NCBI RefSeq assembly: GCF_003846175.1 | Contig: NZ_ML123052.1 | Location: 160,501 to 224,500 of the forward strand | Length of the DNA stretch: 64,000 nt | Direction of reading: 5' to 3' | From: Streptomyces sp. ADI95-17 | GTDB taxonomy: Bacteria; Actinomycetota; Actinomycetes; Streptomycetales; Streptomycetaceae | Shown here: piece by piece, positions 8,117 to 15,830 of the stretch | Numbering within the stretch: the first letter of the stretch is position 1 | Layout of the letters: every line of letters starts with the position of its first letter | Made by a program: the position numbers and the translations under genes | The notes under the pieces: model-generated | What the model was told of the DNA's origin: nothing | What the model saw: only the letters and a program-made list of their open reading frames with translations | The model's database searches: none

Positions 8117-8189
8117 TGCCCCCGGCAGGATTCGAACCTGCGACACCCGCTTTAGGAGAGCGGTGCTCTATCCCCTGAGCTACGAAGGC
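8117..8189 (-). tRNA. tRNA-Arg (CCU), AICE attachment site
   Basis: The complement folds as a standard 73-nt tRNA: acceptor GCCTTCG/CGGGGGC, D arm GCTCAGGGGATAGAGC, anticodon stem CCGCT with loop CTCCTAA (anticodon CCT, decoding AGG), TpsiC arm GCAGGTTCGAATCCTGC, discriminator A. No CCA is encoded, as is usual in actinobacteria. Its 3' end faces the integrase gene, as expected for an AICE integrated into a tRNA 3' end with the gene kept intact. The acceptor stem contains two adjacent U-G pairs. Confidence 0.95.
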
Positions 8190-8394
8190 GGGGATCTGTA
8201 CAAAAATGTGTCTAAAACGGCGCAATGCACGGAGCCGATTCTTGACATGTTTTGGACAGGTTGGTGATCGACCTGTGAGGGTCTGCTCGCCGCCGCCAGT
8301 GTAGCGGGTGGCGTGCTCGATGTACGGGGTGTGTGGCGGGCTGGGGATCTTGTCCTGGGGCCGGGTGCTGAGGTGGGGTGGCCTGCGGAGGGTG

Positions 8395-9900
8395 TCAGGA
8401 GTGGAGTGTGTTGAGTGCTCGGGTGATCGAGTTGTTCAGCCAGGCGTAGCCGAGGTAGATCAACAGGGCTCCCCGGGCGCCATATGCCGGGACTCGCTCA
8501 TGGGGGTAGGCCTGGTCGAAGCGGGAGTGGATGGACTCGCTGTCCTGGCGGAAGCCTTTCAGGCGGCGGCCGGCGGGGGTGCTGGGAGGTACCTGGCGGA
8601 GATGTTCGGTGCGGTTGAAGCGCTGCTTCTTCGTCTTCGGGTCGACCTGCCTGTCCTCGTCGGTCTCGTCGACGCGGATCCGGAGCTGGTGTGTCTTGGT
8701 GGGGCAGGGGATGGTGATGCGGTGGTAGAAGCGGGTGCTGTTCTTTCCGTCACGGCACTCGAGTTCTTCTACGGGCAGAGGCGTGTAGAGCGTCTCGTTG
8801 CCGTCGATGAAGCGGCGCTCGCACACTCTGCCCTCGGCGACGTAGAGGTCGTGGGAGCAGGGGCCGTCCTTGTGGCGCAGGAGCGACTGGGGCGTGAGCC
8901 CCTCGTGCTGTGGGGTGAACACGACGAGGCCTTCGGCGATGAGGGGTGCGCGGTGCTTGCCGCGCAGGGCGGCGTCGTAGGTGACGGCCTTGGTGCCGCG
9001 GGCGCGCTTGAGGATGCGCTTGACCATGGCGACCAGGGCGACGCCTTCCGATTCGCGTTCGGGGTCTTCCTTCACAGACTTGTGGCGGATGGATTCCAGG
9101 GCGAGGATCACGCGGCTGTGAGGGGTGGCGGCCAGGCGCACGGCGGTGGAGAGGAACTTGTTGCCGTAGACCTGCTTGCCGCCGCCTTCGATGCAGATGC
9201 CGGCGTCTTCGTCCACGCGGTGCTGGCGGATCTCGCCGGTCCGCTTGTCGACCGTCTCGTGTTCGGAATGCCCGGAGGGAGGTCTTGCGACGGTGGCGTC
9301 GCCGTGGAGGACCTGTTGGCGCTCGGGGCGGACGCGGCTGGTTCTTTTGCTGGTTTCGCAGAGCATGCCATGCGCCAGGGCCTGCTCAACCCACAGGTCG
9401 CTGCTGATGTCACGGATCTTGTCGTGAGCGGGCTTGAGGTGCCGCCGGAAGTAGTGATTCCAGTTGCTGCGGGTGGGGCCGGTCGGCCGCAGTGCGTCTG
9501 CAGCCTCGTCGCCCAGGTGTGTGCGGATCGCTGAGCGGATGCGCTTCCACCAGTCTTCATCCTGGAAGTGGGCAGCGGCCGCGCGTGCGGAGCCGAAGAC
9601 GGAGATCGAGCACAGGAAGATCAGGTAGATGACGGGGGGATGGTGCGGAGGTCGGCCGACTGGTCGGGGCCCGGGCAGGATATCGGCCGCGGCGTAGAGG
9701 TCCGGGTTATTGATCAGGTAGGCGAAACGGCGGTCGGTGATCAGGTGCGGGGCTTGCGGCCCGTGCAGTTCTGGTGGGTCGCTCTTCGCTCCGAAGGTGT
9801 CGTCGGGGATCGTTCCGTAGATGTACGGCGGCGGGGTGTTCTTGGGCTTGCGGGTGGTCTTGGACGTGCGCTTGGGGCGCGTGGCCCTGTGGGGTGTCAT
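8395..9900 (-). CDS. DDE-transposase-like protein, module copy 1
   Basis: This 501-residue protein has a transposase-like RNase H core. Candidate acidic triad: D201 in LHGDATVA, D309 in VTYDAALRGKH and E455 in DSESIHSRFD. The N-terminus carries a helical region with the signature GRPPHHPPVIYLIFLCSISVFGS. The start ATG overlaps the stop of the upstream recombinase-like gene (ATGA), so the two are coupled. A diverged homologue with the same architecture lies at 48995-50576, also downstream of a recombinase-like gene. No terminal inverted repeats flank the gene, so it is not a simple insertion sequence. It may be the mobilising enzyme of a larger element or a domesticated transposase. Confidence 0.75.
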   Translation of the reverse strand: MTPHRATRPKRTSKTTRKPKNTPPPYIYGTIPDDTFGAKSDPPELHGPQAPHLITDRRFAYLINNPDLYAAADILPGPRPVGRPPHHPPVIYLIFLCSISVFGSARAAAAHFQDEDWWKRIRSAIRTHLGDEAADALRPTGPTRSNWNHYFRRHLKPAHDKIRDISSDLWVEQALAHGMLCETSKRTSRVRPERQQVLHGDATVARPPSGHSEHETVDKRTGEIRQHRVDEDAGICIEGGGKQVYGNKFLSTAVRLAATPHSRVILALESIRHKSVKEDPERESEGVALVAMVKRILKRARGTKAVTYDAALRGKHRAPLIAEGLVVFTPQHEGLTPQSLLRHKDGPCSHDLYVAEGRVCERRFIDGNETLYTPLPVEELECRDGKNSTRFYHRITIPCPTKTHQLRIRVDETDEDRQVDPKTKKQRFNRTEHLRQVPPSTPAGRRLKGFRQDSESIHSRFDQAYPHERVPAYGARGALLIYLGYAWLNNSITRALNTLHS

Positions 9901-10811
9901 CGCGGATCTCCGCCGATCTTCCAGGCCAGTCCGGCGAGGTCGGCGGCGTTGTCTAGGGACGAGAGACCGAGCCTTCGGGCGACTTCGGAGATCTGGCCGG
10001 TCTGCAGTAGCACTTGGCGGGCGACGTAGCGGGTGATGTCGCGGGGTTCGACCCTGCGGGCGGTGGTGGCGAGGCCCGAGAGCCGTGCGATGTCGTTGAA
10101 GCCAGCGCCGACGCTGGCCTGCGCCGCGTACGGGGTGGAGGAGTCGCTGGTGACGAGGCGGCGCCGGCCCGGCCGGTGCTCGGCTAGGTAGTCGGTGCGC
10201 AGACGGAGGGCGCGGACGGCCCAGGGGCTGAGCGGGCAGGTTCTGGGGGTGGTGCGTGTGCTGCCTTCGGTGGTCACGGTGGCTAGTGCGAGGTCCAGGT
10301 CGCCGGGGGTCGCCTGAGCGGTTTCGGCGCTGCCGAGGCCTGACAGCAGCAGAGCCAGCAGGGCAGCATGCCGGGTCGCAGGCATGCCGCGTTCGGAGTG
10401 GAACTGGAGTTCCTCGATTTCCGCGTCGGTCAGTTCGGCGCCTGTGCTGCGAGGCGGCCGCGGGATGGGAGGGGAGTCGAGCAGGGGCACGGCCTGGGTC
10501 ATGCCGAGGGCCCGGGCGTGCGCGAAGAGGGAGGCGAGGGCGGAGCGGCGCTGCCGCCGTGTGCCGTCTTTCGGAACGAGGGTGAAGTTGTCGTGGCGGT
10601 CGCGGCCGGGCGCGCCCATGAACGAGTCGGTCAGTTGTCCGGTGACATCATCCATTCGGTGGATACCCTGGGCGTCGGCAAAGACGTCGAACCGTTCACT
10701 GATCTGGATGTAGAGGTCGACTGTCTCGATGGCCATGTCGCCGTCGGCTGCCTGCTGCAGCCACTGACGGCTGACTTCGAGCAGCACCCGGCGGATGGTG
10801 GGCCTAGCCAT
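9897..10811 (-). CDS. Catalytically degenerate tyrosine-recombinase-like protein, copy 1
   Basis: This 304-residue protein has the domain plan of a phage-type integrase: a helical N-terminal domain (VDLYIQISERFDVFADAQG) and a C-terminal core-like domain ending RYVARQVLLQTGQISEVARRLGLSSLDNA. The catalytic residues are absent. The arginine position reads LSGLGSAE, the HxxR box is TRYVAR, and no tyrosine follows the LGLSSLDN segment. It probably binds DNA without cutting. Start: ATG 10811 follows AGGGGGTGG. The gene overlaps the transposase-like gene by 4 bases. The copy-2 homologue at 50566-51603 has also lost the catalytic residues. Confidence 0.65.
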   Translation of the reverse strand: MARPTIRRVLLEVSRQWLQQAADGDMAIETVDLYIQISERFDVFADAQGIHRMDDVTGQLTDSFMGAPGRDRHDNFTLVPKDGTRRQRRSALASLFAHARALGMTQAVPLLDSPPIPRPPRSTGAELTDAEIEELQFHSERGMPATRHAALLALLLSGLGSAETAQATPGDLDLALATVTTEGSTRTTPRTCPLSPWAVRALRLRTDYLAEHRPGRRRLVTSDSSTPYAAQASVGAGFNDIARLSGLATTARRVEPRDITRYVARQVLLQTGQISEVARRLGLSSLDNAADLAGLAWKIGGDPR

Positions 10812-10930
10812 GCCGGACCACCCCCTGAAGAGGGCCGGAACTCGCGCGAACGTGGGCGGGCCCGCGATCGATCGCGCTACGGTGGTTGTTCCTCGCCTTG
10901 TGTGAGGACATGCCGAAGCCCCTTCCTGCA

Positions 10931-11011
10931 CGGCGCTGCCGGGCGGGTCGTCGGGTGGAGGTGGGAGTCCGGCAGCGCCGCACCGGCCAAGGAAGCTGGC
11001 GCTGCCGGACT
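10931..11011. promoter_or_regulatory. Competing hairpins between two module genes
   Basis: Three arms share one sequence. CGGCGCTGCCGG (10931-10942) pairs with CCGGCAGCGCCG (10969-10980), while AGTCCGGCAGCGCC (10966-10979) pairs with GGCGCTGCCGGACT (10998-11011). The two hairpins use the same middle arm and exclude each other. On the plus strand the second is followed by TGTTTTTG and looks like a terminator. The flanking genes run on the minus strand, so an attenuation switch in their message is another reading. Confidence 0.55.
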
Positions 11012-11029
11012 GTTTTTGTGTCCCGGGGC

Positions 11030-11902
11030 CTAGATGACGCGATGGCCCCGGAGTTTGGCGGTGAGGGCCGTGACGGCCGTCAGATGACTGTGGAGTTCGA
11101 GGACCTCCGCCGAAGTCAGATGAGTCAAGTCCGCCAGCAGAACCGGTGGCAGCAGAAGTGACAAGAGATCCTGATCGGGGCCCGTTCCTCCAGGCAGCTG
11201 GCCGCCGGGGGCCTCAGTGCGCGGGCGAGGTACCTCCGTCTGCGGCTGCTCGTCACCGTCTTGCACGCCCTCGGAGTCAGGCTGTCGGGTGCTGCCGGAC
11301 TGACACTCGTCCTGAGGCAACGGTTCCTCGGCTGCACTCGGCTCGTCGTCCTCGTTGGCAGTCTGCGGTGCCTCGTGATGTGTGTCGGTGTTCTGGGTGC
11401 CTGTGGGCGGGGCGTCTGTGTGACTGGCGCCCTCGAAATAGTTCAGCTCGCCGGACTTCTCCACCGTGACGAGACCGACCGCGACCATCAGATCGAGTAG
11501 AACGTGGGCCTGCTTGATGCGCTCAGGCCCGGCTTTGGCCGCCACCATGAGGGCGGCCACCAGGCCGTCACGGGAGACGGGGCCGTGTCGGCAACGGTCT
11601 CTGACCGTTCGCGCGAACCATTGCCCCCTCCACTTTGTCCTCAGTGCTCCAAGCCCTTCGGCTTCACCGCGCGCGAAGGCACGTGCGATGTACCGACCCT
11701 TCTCGCTGGGCAGATACGTCGCTCGCCGGTGCCCCTTGGTGAGCAGTCCGGTGTTCATGATGAACACCGGCACCAGTCCGCAGTTCTTGGCATAGACCCC
11801 AGTCGCCGCTGCCAGTTCCTCGGCCCCTACCGGGTTGACCGCCGAGCAGGCGGCCACGGTGACTAGCAGGTACTGCTCCGCCCGCAGCTTGGGCGACGGC
11901 AT
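11030..11902 (-). CDS. Double winged-helix DNA-binding protein, module copy 1
   Basis: This 290-residue protein has a first winged-helix-like region (residues about 8-60, EQYLLVTVAACSAVNPVGAEELAAATGVY) and a second helical or winged-helix region (about 65-150). A long acidic, Gln-rich disordered linker follows, then a short C-terminal helix (LTHLTSAEVLELHSHLTAVT). The copy-2 gene at 51907-52806 has the same plan with little sequence identity. ATG 11902 is chosen, with GAAGAGCG upstream. An in-frame ATG at 12022 lies inside the palindromic operator and is less likely. Role: probably a regulator or DNA-binding partner of the transposase-like and recombinase-like proteins. Confidence 0.65.
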   Translation of the reverse strand: MPSPKLRAEQYLLVTVAACSAVNPVGAEELAAATGVYAKNCGLVPVFIMNTGLLTKGHRRATYLPSEKGRYIARAFARGEAEGLGALRTKWRGQWFARTVRDRCRHGPVSRDGLVAALMVAAKAGPERIKQAHVLLDLMVAVGLVTVEKSGELNYFEGASHTDAPPTGTQNTDTHHEAPQTANEDDEPSAAEEPLPQDECQSGSTRQPDSEGVQDGDEQPQTEVPRPRTEAPGGQLPGGTGPDQDLLSLLLPPVLLADLTHLTSAEVLELHSHLTAVTALTAKLRGHRVI

Positions 11903-12015
11903 CAGTCGCTCTTCAGGCCTCAGCCTGGCGCGGCCGTTGGTCGGCGGTGTTCCCGCCTGGCGAGTCGACACTGTAGATACCAATCCTTTCAAACCGGCTG
12001 GGATGGAAGCACGAC

Positions 12016-12053
12016 CAATCATGGGTTGCTATTGTTATAGCAACCCATGATTG
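12016..12053. promoter_or_regulatory. Perfect palindromic operator, copy 1
   Basis: CAATCATGGGTTGCTAT (12016-12032) and its exact complement (12037-12053) are separated by TGTT. The site lies between the divergent winged-helix and XRE genes. The inner core TTGCTAT-N4-ATAGCAA recurs as TTGCTAC-N4-GTAGCAA at 22470-22487, in front of the Nudix-like gene. It is most likely bound by the adjacent XRE protein. Confidence 0.75.
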
Positions 12054-12096
12054 TGCGGGGTGAGCAAGTCGGCATCCCGTCCGTCACACTGGTCGC

Positions 12097-12459
12097 ATGC
12101 CCGGAGGAACGAGACGTGGAAAGAAGCCGCGCGACTATGCCGTGTCCGGCCACTGGCCGTACGCAGTGATGGACAGCGCCCGGCAGGCACAGGTCGGGCA
12201 GGCCGTAGCCCGGGCCCTGGCGGAGGCGATGGAGCGGCGCGGCTTGTCGGCCAACGCGCTGGCGACTGCGTCCGGCGTCAACCGGCAAGTCATTTCCAAC
12301 ATCCTTGCCGGAACCGTTTGGCCCGACATGTTTACGCTCGCAAGCATCGAGGAGACGCTCGACGAGATGCTCTGGCCGCGTCATACCGATTGGCCCGCAG
12401 GCGCTGACGGTGCCCGTCACCAGCCCATTCCCTCGCATCGGCGAAGCGGCGAGGAGTAG
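12097..12459 (+). CDS. XRE-family helix-turn-helix regulator, module copy 1
   Basis: This 120-residue protein has an XRE helix-turn-helix (about residues 45-100: VARALAEAMERRGLSANALATASGVNRQVISNILAG). The N-terminus KKPRDYAVSGHWPYAV matches VPRDYVADDAWPYAAL of the copy-2 regulator (53962-54285), so the two are homologues. It is transcribed divergently from the rest of the module, with the palindrome at 12016-12053 between them. No ribosome site is evident, so a leaderless message is possible. It is probably the repressor of the module and of the Nudix-like gene at 21982-22452. Confidence 0.8.
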   Translation: MPGGTRRGKKPRDYAVSGHWPYAVMDSARQAQVGQAVARALAEAMERRGLSANALATASGVNRQVISNILAGTVWPDMFTLASIEETLDEMLWPRHTDWPAGADGARHQPIPSHRRSGEE

Positions 12460-12676
12460 TAGCCGGCCGGGTCGGATAGCCGGGAAAAGTCCGATGATGC
12501 GCCTGTCATGCGAGGGTCGGCCTCTCGATCGAGGGAACGCAGGCCGAACTGGCCCCTCGCCCGGGAATTGCCCGGTAGCGTGGGGGGTACGGCCCAGAGT
12601 CGTCAGACCGCCTCCCGCGTTGATGCGTCGGCCTCGGAACCATGCCAGCGCGGGAGGCGGTCGCCTTGGGGTGCCT

Positions 12677-13360
12677 CTAGGCGGCCTCCGTTGCCGCGGC
12701 CGCGACGAAGTAGCAGCGACGACCATCAGCCGAGTACACCTTCGCCACGAGCTGCTTCTTTGCCAGGTCGTCCATGAGCGTCCGCGCGCGATTGTGCGCC
12801 TTCCCGTCGGCCTCGACCTCCTGGCCTTCCAGCCGTACCGCGAGCAGCTTCCCGGTCCACTGCAGCGTGGGCTCACTGTTGATGATCTGCATGGCCCGCA
12901 TGCCGCGAGGGCCGAGCTTCGATGCGTCAAACGCTGTCGAAGCCTTGCCGGTGTGGCTGCCTTCTTCAGCCGACGTGGACGCCGCATCCGAACTGTCCGC
13001 AGCCTCATCGGCGCAGGCGTCGGTCCCCTTGCATTCGTCAGGATCCGGCACGTCCTTGAAACTGGACCCGCCCTCGCGCTGCCCGCTACGAAGAGCGGCT
13101 CCAGCCCGGGCCGCCGCGTGGAGCATCTCCTGAACGCGCAGCGCCTCCTCGCGAGTGAGCACCACCTGCTGGCGCGCGGAGCGCACCACTTGCTTCTCAG
13201 CTTCCAGCGCGGCGACTCCCGACGTCAGTCGGTCGAGCATGGCGTCGTGCTGAGCCAACTCGGCATCGCACTGGTGAATCAGGGCACCCATATCCACCGC
13301 GACCCAGCTGGGATTGGCGGACGCGGCGCCACTGTCGGTGGGCTGCATGGCGATCACCAT
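12677..13360 (-). CDS. Coiled-coil protein with C-terminal winged-helix-like domain, copy 1
   Basis: This 227-residue protein has a long N-terminal coiled coil (residues about 28-95: DAELAQHDAMLDRLTSGVAALEAEKQVV), a low-complexity acidic middle (105-145) and a C-terminal domain (150-220: RAMQIINSEPTLQWTGKLLAVRL, then RTLMDDLAKKQLVAKVYSADGRRCYFV) resembling a winged helix. The copy-2 counterpart (52935-53417) is shorter but has the same order of coiled coil then winged helix. The start at ATG 13360 has GAGG upstream; ATG 13348 is an alternative. The function is unknown. A scaffold or DNA-tether role in the module is an inference. Confidence 0.65.
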   Translation of the reverse strand: MVIAMQPTDSGAASANPSWVAVDMGALIHQCDAELAQHDAMLDRLTSGVAALEAEKQVVRSARQQVVLTREEALRVQEMLHAAARAGAALRSGQREGGSSFKDVPDPDECKGTDACADEAADSSDAASTSAEEGSHTGKASTAFDASKLGPRGMRAMQIINSEPTLQWTGKLLAVRLEGQEVEADGKAHNRARTLMDDLAKKQLVAKVYSADGRRCYFVAAAATEAA

Positions 13361-14837
13361 AGGGCCTCGACAGCACAGTCCCGCCCGCTTTGATAGTCAT
13401 CGGGGGATCCGCCAGCAGCCCAGGGCGCGTCAGAGAGGCCGGGAGCGTGACTCGTCAGGCCCCGGAAAATCGTCGGAGCACGGTAGTTCTGACCTCGTGT
13501 GACGGCCCCTAAAACTTGACGCGACTCCTGTGCGCGGGTACTTGAGAACCCGACCACAGCTCAGTCTGTGAGAGGCACTCAGGAGAACGGCCCAGCCCGG
13601 ATTCCCTAGGCGGGATAGGAGACAGCCGCCGGAGAGCTCGCTCGGTTAGCTGGCTCCTGCCGCAGGGCAGTGGTGACAGGTGCTCACATCCTGAAGGGTT
13701 GAACACCACCTGGGCTCAACAACCGTGAGCAACCACGCGTGGGTCCTGAGAGGCTCATTCCCACTTCATCTTCCGACCCCTCAGTGCCCTGATTCTTCCC
13801 TTCACCCTATAGAGGGGCAAGAGGGGTACGTAGGTGACAGACAGAATTCGTGTGTTGCATCGTGAGGGGCGCAAGCCCTACATGACTTCCGGTCAGTCAT
13901 CCCGCGCTCTCTACGGGCCCCTGGGCTCCAGTGTCTATGTCCCGCCCGGCGTGAACCTGGGCAAGGACAAGGGCGAGAGGTGCCCTGGTTGCCGGGTTGA
14001 TACTCCGAGCGCGCTCCTCGCCACGTACAGGACCCTCCGTGTGACGCGCCTGCTGAAGGGCGGGGTAGCCGCCAGCCGAGACACGGCCTGGAACTCCGCT
14101 TCGCAAGTCCGATAGCTGGCCTGAACCGGCGCTTGCCACCAGGGCCGCTACCGCCGCCAACGGCAAGGCCGTTACCAGGCATGGGAGTGGGCCCACCCGC
14201 AACTGACCACCGCGCCACCTGACTGAACCATGAAGGCGAACTCCATCTGGTCGAGGACGCATTGGTCCCAATCGAAGCAACGAGTTCAGGTCCCGGGTGC
14301 TGGTCCCCAGGCTGCCGATTCCTCTGCCGTGAGGATGTAGACGACGGGGCAGCCCCATGCGGCACCAGGCGTGTCGGGTTCGAGCAGCACGAGTCCGCAC
14401 GCCCGGAAGAACGCCCGGCGGCCGGTGGCCTTGTCGCCGTCCTGAAGGACGAGGGCAAGGAACGTCCGACCAGCGGCGTGAGCCGGCGGCGGTGTGCCGC
14501 GTCATCTTCGGCACGCCAAGCGCGGCTGTGCGCTTGGCGAGGCCGCCAGCTCGGAGGGCTGGGGTGCAACCGCGCGTATCTCCATCTCGATGCGCAGATC
14601 ACCCTCTCTGTGAGCCTTGGGTGAGACCCGAGTCCTGCACCTGGAAGCCGTGAAGGTCATGCACAGCACTTGCAGCCGCCGCGCGGCTGTCCCCACTCCT
14701 GGAGTTTGACCTGGGCGCAGGCGGCCGACCAAGCCGCTGTCCTGACCACGATGGGGGAGCGGGGCCGCCGTAAGCAAAGGCGGCTGCGCGACATGGACCA
14801 CCGACCGGAAAGCAAAGGCCTGTCCACACCCAAACCC
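13361..14837. other. Gene-poor spacer between module copy 1 and the RiPP locus
   Basis: I see no convincing gene in these 1.5 kb. A frame at 13834-14115 (plus, GTG start, 93 residues) has a moderately placed GAGGGG leader but no recognisable domain. Other openings look like GC-rich chance frames with unnatural composition. The stretch may be decayed mobile DNA. Confidence 0.5.
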
Positions 14838-14868
14838 GCAGGGCTGCAGCGTCCGGCTGCAGCCCTGC
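14838..14868 (-). terminator. Terminator hairpin of the RiPP operon
   Basis: GCAGGGCTGCAG (14838-14849) and CTGCAGCCCTGC (14857-14868) form a perfect 12-bp stem with a 7-base loop. It lies 45 bases beyond the last minus-strand gene of the RiPP locus. There is no T-run, which is common for actinobacterial terminators. Confidence 0.75.
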
Positions 14869-14912
14869 GCACGGTCACCTGGCGAGCCCAGGTCGGTCAC
14901 GTGCGACCGTGC

Positions 14913-15263
14913 CTACGGCAATGCCGACTGGCACTCCTCGCACCGTCGTACCGCCTGCCGTGTGGTGTTCCCCTCTGTCGCGGTCGCTGGGTGGCTGCTG
15001 CTCAACCGGTCCCAGAGCCCGTGCGGCGGTTCGGGGATCCAGCCCCAGCGCGGGGCCGTCACCAACTCCTCGGTCAGGTGGGCGCAGGCCCCGGGCAGGT
15101 GCGCGTACCGCGTCGGCGAGATCAGGATCGTGTTCGCGGGGAAGCGCCGCCACTCCTGCCTGTGCTGCGGTACAGCACGTCTTTCCGATACGGCCCCGTT
15201 TGGCAAGCAGGCGCATCCCAGCCCGACGATGCATTCACACCAGTCGCACCGCTCTTCCTGCAC
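14913..15263 (-). CDS. Small Cys-rich protein at end of RiPP operon
   Basis: This 116-residue protein has an N-terminal Cys cluster (CDWCECIVGLGCAC) and a C-terminal CEEC, giving up to seven cysteines that could bind zinc or a metal centre. The middle contains ILISPTRYAHLPGACAHLTEEL. It lies 15 bases after the acetyltransferase gene on the same strand and just before a strong terminator, so it is probably the last gene of the operon. I do not recognise the family. An overlapping frame at 14875-15234 has poor composition and is rejected. Confidence 0.6.
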   Translation of the reverse strand: MQEERCDWCECIVGLGCACLPNGAVSERRAVPQHRQEWRRFPANTILISPTRYAHLPGACAHLTEELVTAPRWGWIPEPPHGLWDRLSSSHPATATEGNTTRQAVRRCEECQSALP

Positions 15264-15278
15264 AGCCGCACCCCGCCC

Positions 15279-15752
15279 TCAGCCCGTATTGGTGTCCACC
15301 CGGTAGACGATCTTCCCATCGAACTCCGCGAATCCCAGCGACTTGTAGAAGGCACGCGCGTTCGGGTTGTCGCGGTCCGTCATCCACTCGACACGGCTGC
15401 ACCCGGGGCGTGCGGCGGCCAGGGCACGGAGCTCGTCCATGAGGCGGGCGCCGACGCCCTGGCGGCGGAGGGTGTCGCGGACGTAGAGCTCCTTCAGAAA
15501 CAGGGAGTGGGAGGAGCCGGCCGCCGGCCAGAGGAACGAGTAGGCGGCGAGCCCGACGAGGTTGCCGGTCCCGTCCTCGACCAGGAGCGCGGACGCCAGC
15601 GGCGGCGAGCCGAAGAGCGCCTCCTCCACCTGGGAGTGGCGTTCCTCGAGCGGCTGGATCTCGGTCGATCCGTAGAACCGCTCGATCTCCTCGATCAGTT
15701 CGGCTACGGCCACGATATCCAGCCTGTCGGCGGGTCGGATCGTCACGGTCAT
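15279..15752 (-). CDS. GNAT-family N-acetyltransferase
   Basis: This 157-residue protein has the full GNAT fold: the acetyl-CoA loop RRQGVGARLMDEL (motif RxxGxG/A), the preceding strand FLKELYVRDTL, and the C-terminal DRDNPNARAFYKSLGF. It lies between the radical SAM gene and the small Cys-rich gene on the same strand, so it could acetylate the mature peptide or confer self-protection. A housekeeping substrate is equally possible. ATG 15752 is chosen because AGGAG then sits 7 bases upstream. Confidence 0.85.
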   Translation of the reverse strand: MTVTIRPADRLDIVAVAELIEEIERFYGSTEIQPLEERHSQVEEALFGSPPLASALLVEDGTGNLVGLAAYSFLWPAAGSSHSLFLKELYVRDTLRRQGVGARLMDELRALAAARPGCSRVEWMTDRDNPNARAFYKSLGFAEFDGKIVYRVDTNTG

Positions 15753-15830
15753 CGACATCTCCTGTCGCTCTTCCATCGCTTCACTCGCTCGTTCCAACGC
15801 GTGATCCTGCCGTGGCGGCACGGCTCATGG

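Noticed and set aside
8308..9534. A 408-residue plus-strand open frame opposite the copy-1 transposase-like gene
   Set aside because: Its composition (long runs of Val, Gly, Ala, Glu) is the mirror of the coding minus strand, and it has no domain or good ribosome site.
12305..13393. A 362-residue plus-strand frame through the coiled-coil gene
   Set aside because: It begins inside the XRE gene in another frame and covers a minus-strand gene with a clear coiled coil, and it shows no motif.
13834..14115. 93-residue plus-strand frame with a GTG start
   Set aside because: No domain, weak ribosome site and no conserved neighbour. Noted only inside the spacer entry.
13501..14640. Possible group II intron or decayed reverse-transcriptase element between module copy 1 and the RiPP locus
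   Set aside because: I looked for a GTGYG-like 5' end, a domain V hairpin and reverse-transcriptase motifs and could not support any.
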